Positions 31,353-36,138 of a stretch of 36,138 nucleotides of DNA are shown piece after piece. How positions within the stretch are numbered: position 1 is the stretch's first letter; every line of letters begins with the position of its first letter. Location: the NCBI GenBank assembly GCA_036519295.1, contig DATDLN010000207.1, positions 1-36,138 on the forward strand. The letters are read 5' to 3'. The stretch comes from JACVRW01 sp036519295. GTDB lineage: Bacteria; Actinomycetota; Thermoleophilia; Solirubrobacterales; Thermoleophilaceae. The notes below the pieces were generated by a model. That model ran no database searches, had not been told where the DNA came from, and was given only the letters and a program-made list of their open reading frames with translations. The position numbers were made by a program, and so were the translations under genes.

Positions 31353-32735
31353 ATGCCTGAGAGCAAATACGACTGCATCGTGATCGGCTCGGGCCCGGGC
31401 GGCTACGTCGCGGCGATCCGCTCCGCCCAGCTCGGGATGAAGACGGCCGTGGTGGAGAAGGAAAACGTCGGCGGGCGATGCCTGAACGAGGCGTGCATTC
31501 CGGCCAAGGCGATCCTGCGCGTGGCGGAGGTCATGCAGGAGGTCGAGCACGCGCGCAACTTCGGCATCTCGGTGAACGGCAGCTCGTTCGACTACACCGG
31601 CGCCGCCAAGCATCGCGACAAGGTGGTCAAGACCCTCACCGGCGGCGTCGGGATGCTCTTCGAGAAGAACAAGATCGACCTCATCGAGGGCTTCGGCGCG
31701 GTGACCGACGACGCCAACGTGAGGATCGGCGGCCAGTTCGACGGCACCGAGATCGAGACCGACCGCGTGGTGCTCGCCACCGGCTCGGTGGCCAAGCCGA
31801 TCCTCGGCCTCGAGTTCGGCGGGCGCATCCTGGACACGGCGGGCATGTGGCTGCTGAACGAGCAGCCCTCGCGGCTCTGCGTCATCGGGGCAGGCGCGTC
31901 GGGTACGGAGATCGCGTCCGCGCTGGGGCGGCTCGGGACGGAGGTGCTGCTGCTCGAGGTGCTCGACCAGATCCTGCCGCTCGAGGACGAGGAGATCGCG
32001 AAAGCCTGCGCGCGCGAGATCCGCAAGCAGAACGTCCGCATCGAGACGGGCGCGAAGGTGGAGGGGGCTGAGGCGTCGGACTCGGGCGTCTCGGTGTCAT
32101 GGGATGGCAACTCGGAGGAGTTCGACTACCTCGTGATTGCTGCGGGGCGCGGTCCGGACGTCGAGGGGCTGGGGCTCGACGAGGCCGGGATCGAGCGCGA
32201 CGAGCGCGGTTTCATCAAGGTCGACGGCCGGCTGCGCACCTCGCGCGAGGGGGTCTGGGCGATCGGCGACATGGTTCCTGGGCCCGCGCTCGCCCACAAG
32301 GCTTCCGACGAGGGGATCATCGCGGTCGAGGACGCCGCTGGAAACGAGGTCCACGAGATCGACTACACGTACATCCCGGCCGTCACCTTCTGCTACCCCC
32401 AGGTCGCGTCGTTTGGACTGACCGAGAAGGCTGCTCGCGAGGCGGGCTACGACGTGGTGATCGGGAAGGTGCCGATGGGAGCCGTCGGCGCTCCGACCGT
32501 CTACGGGGACCGAGCCGGCCTGGTGAAGATCGTCGGCGACAAGAAGTACGGCGAGATCCTCGGCGGCCACATCTGCTCCGTGAAGGCGGCCGACCTGATC
32601 CAAGAGCTCGTGAACGCCCGCGTGCTGGAAGGCGGCTTCCACGAGGTCGCCCGCACAATCCATCCCCACCCGGCGTTCGCCGAGACGGTGATGGAGGCCG
32701 CGCGAGCGACGGATGGCTGGCTGATTCACGGCTGA
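31353..32735 (+). CDS. lpdA: Dihydrolipoyl dehydrogenase
   Basis: The 460-residue FAD enzyme reoxidises dihydrolipoyl groups of 2-oxoacid dehydrogenase or glycine-cleavage complexes with NAD. The FAD motif is YDCIVIGSGPGGYVAAI, the redox disulfide is GGRCLNEACIPAK (C-X4-C), the NAD motif is LCVIGAGASGTEIASALG, and the second FAD block is VWAIGDMVPGPALAHKA. The dimer-interface catalytic His-Glu pair appears as HPHPAFAE. GGRC and NEAC differ slightly from the common GGTC/NVGC. It stands alone, with no E1 or E2 gene nearby. The ATG is at 31353. Confidence 0.94.
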   Translation: MPESKYDCIVIGSGPGGYVAAIRSAQLGMKTAVVEKENVGGRCLNEACIPAKAILRVAEVMQEVEHARNFGISVNGSSFDYTGAAKHRDKVVKTLTGGVGMLFEKNKIDLIEGFGAVTDDANVRIGGQFDGTEIETDRVVLATGSVAKPILGLEFGGRILDTAGMWLLNEQPSRLCVIGAGASGTEIASALGRLGTEVLLLEVLDQILPLEDEEIAKACAREIRKQNVRIETGAKVEGAEASDSGVSVSWDGNSEEFDYLVIAAGRGPDVEGLGLDEAGIERDERGFIKVDGRLRTSREGVWAIGDMVPGPALAHKASDEGIIAVEDAAGNEVHEIDYTYIPAVTFCYPQVASFGLTEKAAREAGYDVVIGKVPMGAVGAPTVYGDRAGLVKIVGDKKYGEILGGHICSVKAADLIQELVNARVLEGGFHEVARTIHPHPAFAETVMEAARATDGWLIHG

Positions 32736-33098
32736 GGGGGCGGCCGGGGGCGGGCCCCCGGGCCCGCCGGCGCGCGGCGGCCACCGTCCTGCTTTGCCCA
32801 CCTCCTGCCTGGCCTATCCAGGACGACACCTGGCGTCCGGCTGTCGAGGTGCTCCGTCTCGGACTCTTCGACACGATTGGCGTAGCGCCGCCCTCATCGG
32901 TTTTCCGCAAAGAGCGGAGTAGTCACCTTCGGGCGCGAGACAACCACCCATCTGAGGCTGGTGCGCCCGGATAGGCTCGGGCGGCCTTGGGCTCTGATTT
33001 CGAGGGGGGGAGAGATTCTCGCCACTCGGGACTTAGAACAACGGCCGATGAACATCACTCCACACGAATGACGGACCGCGGTCCCGGACAGGTGGGAA
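32736..33098. other. Gene-free stretch with GC-rich palindromes
   Basis: I find no convincing gene in these 363 bases. The left third is very GC-rich and palindromic; the rest includes a small CCTGG/CCAGG hairpin (32808-32822) and a G run near 33004. Base composition becomes less GC-biased towards 33098, which suits a promoter for the next gene, but I cannot place its boxes. Confidence 0.5.
32749..32768 (+). terminator. Perfect GC palindrome after lpdA
   Basis: GGCGGGCCC and GGGCCCGCC are exact reverse complements with two C between them, 13 bases after the lpdA stop. No U tract follows, so it may act with Rho or only protect the transcript end. Confidence 0.4.
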
Positions 33099-35339
33099 AT
33101 GGGTAGGCAGCACCTCACTCCCCTGGTGATCGTCGCTGCAGCGGCGGGCCTCGCATCCCTTGGCCACCCGAGTGGGGCCGCCGCCGGCGCGTTCACGATC
33201 AACACCTGCGGGTCCGACGCACCGAACTACTCGACGCAGGCGTTCGAGGACTTCGCGACGCGCGGCATGATGTGGAAGCGCGCGTGTGATCCCGAGGGCT
33301 CCGGGCTGCGAGGGCTCGTCACCGGCAACGTAGTTCGCTCAGGCCGTGTGGCTCGTGGCGCCCGCTCCTACTTCACCCTCACAGCCCCACCGGGCACATA
33401 CTTCGCCGTCCGCTGGTCGGGGCACGGTCAGCGACGAGACTGCCGCTACGCGCTGCAGGTCTGGGCCGACGGTCCCGGCGCACCAACGAAACCGATCAAG
33501 AACGTGCGCGCGAACAGCGGTTGTCCGCGCCCCGGCCGGGCGCAGGCCGCCGGTTGGCCCGGTCGGAAGACCGAACCGATCCCGGGAACCACCAGGTTCG
33601 TGCAGCGGGCTGTCTGCGTGGGGGCGCCGGGAGTCCCGTACTGCTCCGCCCGGGGCCGGAACTTCATCCGGACCCTCAAGGCGGAGATCACGGTGGTGGA
33701 CCCGCTACTGCCCTCAGTGCAGATTCTTCAGGACACCGCCTTCACCTTGGGGCAGTGGGTCAGGGGCGAGCAGACCGTGAACTACGACGCGGCGGACAAC
33801 GTGGGGGTGAAGGTGGCACGGGCTGTTGTGGGCGGTGCTGCTTTTGGAGAGCACTGGCGCGGGTGCTACTACGCTCAGCAAACTCCTTGCCCGAACGGCC
33901 CCGGCGCCATCCGCGTCGACACAGGCGTGCTTGGGGAGGGCACGCAGACCCTCGCGGTCACGGCGGACGACGCCGCCGAAAATGTAGCCGCGTCGACGCC
34001 GGTCACGGTGCGGGTCGACAACACCGCACCCGGTGTCGTGCCGCTGCAGGTCGAAGGTGGGGACGCCTGGAGGAACCAGAACGACTTCGACCTCACGTGG
34101 GAAAACCCAGATGTGGGCGACCGCGCGCCGATTGCAAGTGCTCACTACCGTCTATGCCGCGCCGACGGGAACGGCTGCGCCGACGGCAGTCAGTCGGGCG
34201 CTGGAATCAGGCGGCTCGCGGACCTCCACATGCCGGCTCCCGGCGAATGGCAGCTCCGGCTCTGGCGTGAAGACGCTGCCGGGAACCAGGAGCCAGCCAA
34301 CGCATCCGTGCCGGTCACGTTGCGGTTCGACCCGGAGCCTCCACAGCTGGGCTTCGAGCCCCCGCCCGCCTCCGATCCCACTTTGGTCTCGGTCCTCGTT
34401 ACCGATCAAGTGTCGGGACTCGCCGCTGGACAGATCGAGCTCAGCCGCGAGGGTTCCGGTGTCTGGCAGGGACTCCCAACCAAACAGGAGAGCAGTCGAC
34501 TGCTCGCGCGAATCGACGACGCCGCGTTGCCTCCGGGGACCTACCTGCTGCGCGCGACGGCACGCGACCACGCGGCGAACCAGAACAGCACTGACAAGTG
34601 GGTCGATGGCCGCCCGGTCGCCGTCAACCTTCCGCTGCGGATGCCGACCGCCCTGCGTGCGGGCGTGATCGGGAGGCGAACCGAGCGAACCACGGTCGAG
34701 CGCGGCGGTAAGCGTCGCCGGGTGCGTCGCGAGGTGCCGACATTCGAGCCGTCGGCTCGCGTGAGTTTCGGTCGCCAGGTGACGATCGGCGGGCGCCTCG
34801 AAAACCGCGACGGCCAACCGCTACCGGACGCCGAGGTGCAAATCCTGTCGCGAAGCGCGACGAGCCCGGAGCAGCTCGTCGGAGCCCTCCGGACGGACGC
34901 CCAGGGCAGCTTCACTTACGTCACCCCGGCCAGCTCGACACGCACGCTGCGATTCGTGTACCACGGGACGCCGCTCACCTTGCCGACCGCAAGCGAGGTA
35001 AGTCTGTTCGTACCCGCTGCGTCCAGCATCCGCGCCCGTCCGCGGCACGTCCGGAACGGGCAGGCGGTGCACTTCGTTGGCCGTTTGCGCTCGCTCCCCC
35101 CGCCGGCCACGGGCAAGCTGATCGAGCTCCAGGTGGTCCTCTCCGGTCAGTGGCAGACCTTCCGCACAACGCTCACCGACGCGCAGGGCGGCTGGCGCGT
35201 CCCTTACCGCTTCCGGCGCACCTGCGGTGTGACTCGCTACCGCTTCCGGGCTCGGCTGCCGGCCGAGGCGGGCTATCCGTTCGAGACCGGCCTCACACGT
35301 CCGATCCGGATCAAGGTAAGAGGACGCCCGTGTCGGTGA
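33099..35339 (+). CDS. Large secreted protein with Ig-like and carboxypeptidase-regulatory-like domains
   Basis: The 746-residue protein has a signal peptide (residues 1 to about 30, ending AAAG-AF). The first 200 residues contain several paired Cys (INTCGSD, KRACDPEG, RRDCRYAL, AVCVGAPGVPYC). Then follow Ig-like repeats with DNVGVKVARAVV, DDAAENVAASTPVTV, REDAAGNQEPANASV and ATARDHAANQ, phrases usual in bacterial Ig-like domains. Residues about 565-735 form two beta domains like carboxypeptidase regulatory modules (LENRDGQPLPDAEVQILS, TDAQGSFTYVTP, TDAQGGWRVPYRF). There is no sortase motif or catalytic site. It is probably an adhesin-like or surface protein. Confidence 0.8.
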   Translation: MGRQHLTPLVIVAAAAGLASLGHPSGAAAGAFTINTCGSDAPNYSTQAFEDFATRGMMWKRACDPEGSGLRGLVTGNVVRSGRVARGARSYFTLTAPPGTYFAVRWSGHGQRRDCRYALQVWADGPGAPTKPIKNVRANSGCPRPGRAQAAGWPGRKTEPIPGTTRFVQRAVCVGAPGVPYCSARGRNFIRTLKAEITVVDPLLPSVQILQDTAFTLGQWVRGEQTVNYDAADNVGVKVARAVVGGAAFGEHWRGCYYAQQTPCPNGPGAIRVDTGVLGEGTQTLAVTADDAAENVAASTPVTVRVDNTAPGVVPLQVEGGDAWRNQNDFDLTWENPDVGDRAPIASAHYRLCRADGNGCADGSQSGAGIRRLADLHMPAPGEWQLRLWREDAAGNQEPANASVPVTLRFDPEPPQLGFEPPPASDPTLVSVLVTDQVSGLAAGQIELSREGSGVWQGLPTKQESSRLLARIDDAALPPGTYLLRATARDHAANQNSTDKWVDGRPVAVNLPLRMPTALRAGVIGRRTERTTVERGGKRRRVRREVPTFEPSARVSFGRQVTIGGRLENRDGQPLPDAEVQILSRSATSPEQLVGALRTDAQGSFTYVTPASSTRTLRFVYHGTPLTLPTASEVSLFVPAASSIRARPRHVRNGQAVHFVGRLRSLPPPATGKLIELQVVLSGQWQTFRTTLTDAQGGWRVPYRFRRTCGVTRYRFRARLPAEAGYPFETGLTRPIRIKVRGRPCR

Positions 35340-35355
35340 CACGAGGTTCCTCGTG
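35340..35355 (+). terminator. 16-bp inverted repeat directly after the stop codon
   Basis: CACGAGG and CCTCGTG, separated by TT, start on the base after the TGA of the large secreted protein. The 7-bp stem is perfect but no U run follows. It is a candidate transcript end. Confidence 0.4.
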
Positions 35356-35447
35356 CGGGACCTGTGTCGCCAGGGTGCGTCTAACGCGAGACTCCCGCGC
35401 GCGACTCGGGTTTACCGCCGGACAGGCCCTGCGGAAACGGAGGTACC

Positions 35448-36050
35448 GTGATCGAAGCGATACGGCGACGTCTCACCTACGCGAACGTGATGGCCACTCT
35501 GGCCGTCTTCATAGCCTTGGGCGGCTCGTCCTACGCGGCCTTGACCATCACCGGTCGCAGCGTGAAGAACGGATCCCTCACGTCCCGGGATATACGCCGT
35601 GACACGCTCGGTGGAAGCCGGATCAAGGAGTCCCGGCTCGGCACTGTACGCAGGGCTAGGAACGCTGACCGGCTCAACGGTGTCACGGCGGAGAGATTGC
35701 TTGTGCGATGTCCTGAAGCAACGATTCCCGTTTCGAACGTGTGCGTGGAGATCGCGGCCCGTGCCCCCCTTCCGTACGGAGCCGCCGCGGTCGCCTGCGA
35801 GGGAACCGATCGGAATGAAGGCCCTGGTCGGAGGCTCCCGGGTCACGACGAGTTAATGACTGCAATCGGCGACGCGGGCATAACACTCGCCGCTGGCGGC
35901 GAGCTCACGCGCACTGTCTACCCATCCACGTCCGACCCCGGACGAGTGGACGTGCTCTATGTCAACACGGAGACGGGCGGCGTCGGGATCACACCCAACA
36001 CCGCCGCCGGCGCCAAGGCGTTCCGCTGCGTCGCCGACCCAAGGAACTAA
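35448..36050 (+). CDS. Secreted protein with SSYAA-type N-terminus
   Basis: The 200-residue protein begins with the stretch MATLAVFIALGGSSYAA at residues 15-31, a signal-like segment common in proteins of Solirubrobacterales and relatives, followed by ITGRSVKNGSLTSRDIRRDTL, also usual there, and then RNADRLNGVTAERL. The rest (VSNVCVEIAARAPLPYGAAA, VDVLYVNTETGGVGIT, KAFRCVADPRN) is a compact domain with several Cys. The function is unknown. GTG 35448 has GGAGGT upstream. Confidence 0.82.
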   Translation: MIEAIRRRLTYANVMATLAVFIALGGSSYAALTITGRSVKNGSLTSRDIRRDTLGGSRIKESRLGTVRRARNADRLNGVTAERLLVRCPEATIPVSNVCVEIAARAPLPYGAAAVACEGTDRNEGPGRRLPGHDELMTAIGDAGITLAAGGELTRTVYPSTSDPGRVDVLYVNTETGGVGITPNTAAGAKAFRCVADPRN

Positions 36051-36095
36051 CACGAGGAGAAGTTTGGACATGCGGAATGACAGGGAGGAGAGATC

Positions 36096-36138
36096 TTGGG
36101 ATCACTAACCGCCCATCTGCTCGAGACCGGTGACCACG
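36096..36138 (+). CDS. Possible start of a further gene, cut by the right edge
   Basis: A TTG at 36096 follows GGGAGGAG by 6 bases and opens MGSLTAHLLETGDH before the window ends. No family can be named from 14 residues. A 12-residue reading frame from ATG 36070 with its own GAGGAG ends at 36108 and overlaps it. Confidence 0.4.
   Translation, partial: MGSLTAHLLETGDH

Noticed and set aside
1..36138. CRISPR array, tRNA, rRNA, transposase or phage genes
   Set aside because: I saw no regular spaced repeats, no cloverleaf with a T-loop sequence, and no transposase, integrase or capsid motif.

Overview
The window is GC-rich, densely packed DNA from an actinobacterium, most likely of the class Thermoleophilia (Solirubrobacterales or a close relative). 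I infer this from the actinobacterial dnaK locus with grpE directly downstream, genes for an actinobacterial-type inositol-3-phosphate synthase and a DUF6458 protein, frequent GTG/TTG starts, and a secreted protein at the right edge whose N-terminus carries the motif MATLAVFIALGGSSYAA, which I associate with that class. I see no rRNA, tRNA, CRISPR array, prophage or transposase gene.

Layout. Positions 1-2073 (minus) hold the start of a probable grpE and complete dnaK, with a promoter and a HspR-operator-like repeat upstream. An FKBP lipoprotein follows (2187-2717, plus). A minus-strand chain nth > eamA > GT-C-like membrane protein (5572 back to 2701) is joined by two ATGA overlaps. A dehalogenase-like alpha/beta hydrolase and a large membrane protein lead into an inositol-lipid block (8169-10873): an AUR1-like PAP2 protein, a CDP-alcohol phosphatidyltransferase and ino1. 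Then come a MetE-like protein and a nitrilase (minus), a GT4-PHP fusion protein coupled to a divergent uracil-DNA-glycosylase-like gene, a stress-protein-like gene and a 59-residue zinc-ribbon gene. A minus-strand group follows: an RlmD-type RNA methyltransferase, a histone-H1/phasin-like protein and an EEP nuclease. Next are a short argF and a cupredoxin lipoprotein.

Positions 20552-23260 (minus) form a thiamine operon, thiO-thiS-thiG plus a SnoaL-like gene, all joined by overlaps and preceded by a clear TPP riboswitch and a DUF6458 gene. The remaining thiamine gene, thiE, lies about 7 kb away at 30151. The space between holds five secreted proteins (23614-30036) that look like distantly related clan-A glycoside hydrolases, each with two candidate catalytic glutamates. 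A 103-bp element with 22-bp imperfect inverted repeats lies between the last of these and thiE.

The right end has a four-helix membrane protein, a dihydrolipoyl dehydrogenase, a gene-free stretch of about 360 bp with GC-rich palindromes, a 746-residue secreted Ig-like protein, the SSYAA-type secreted protein, and what may be the start of another gene at the edge.

The most interesting parts are the inositol-phospholipid block, where the PAP2 protein could be the missing PI-phosphate phosphatase or an inositolphosphotransferase; the hydrolase-like cluster that splits the thiamine genes; the GT4-PHP fusion; and several departures from family norms: ThiS ending GGS, an RlmD without its Fe-S cysteines, and an EEP gene with no canonical start upstream of its conserved N-terminus.
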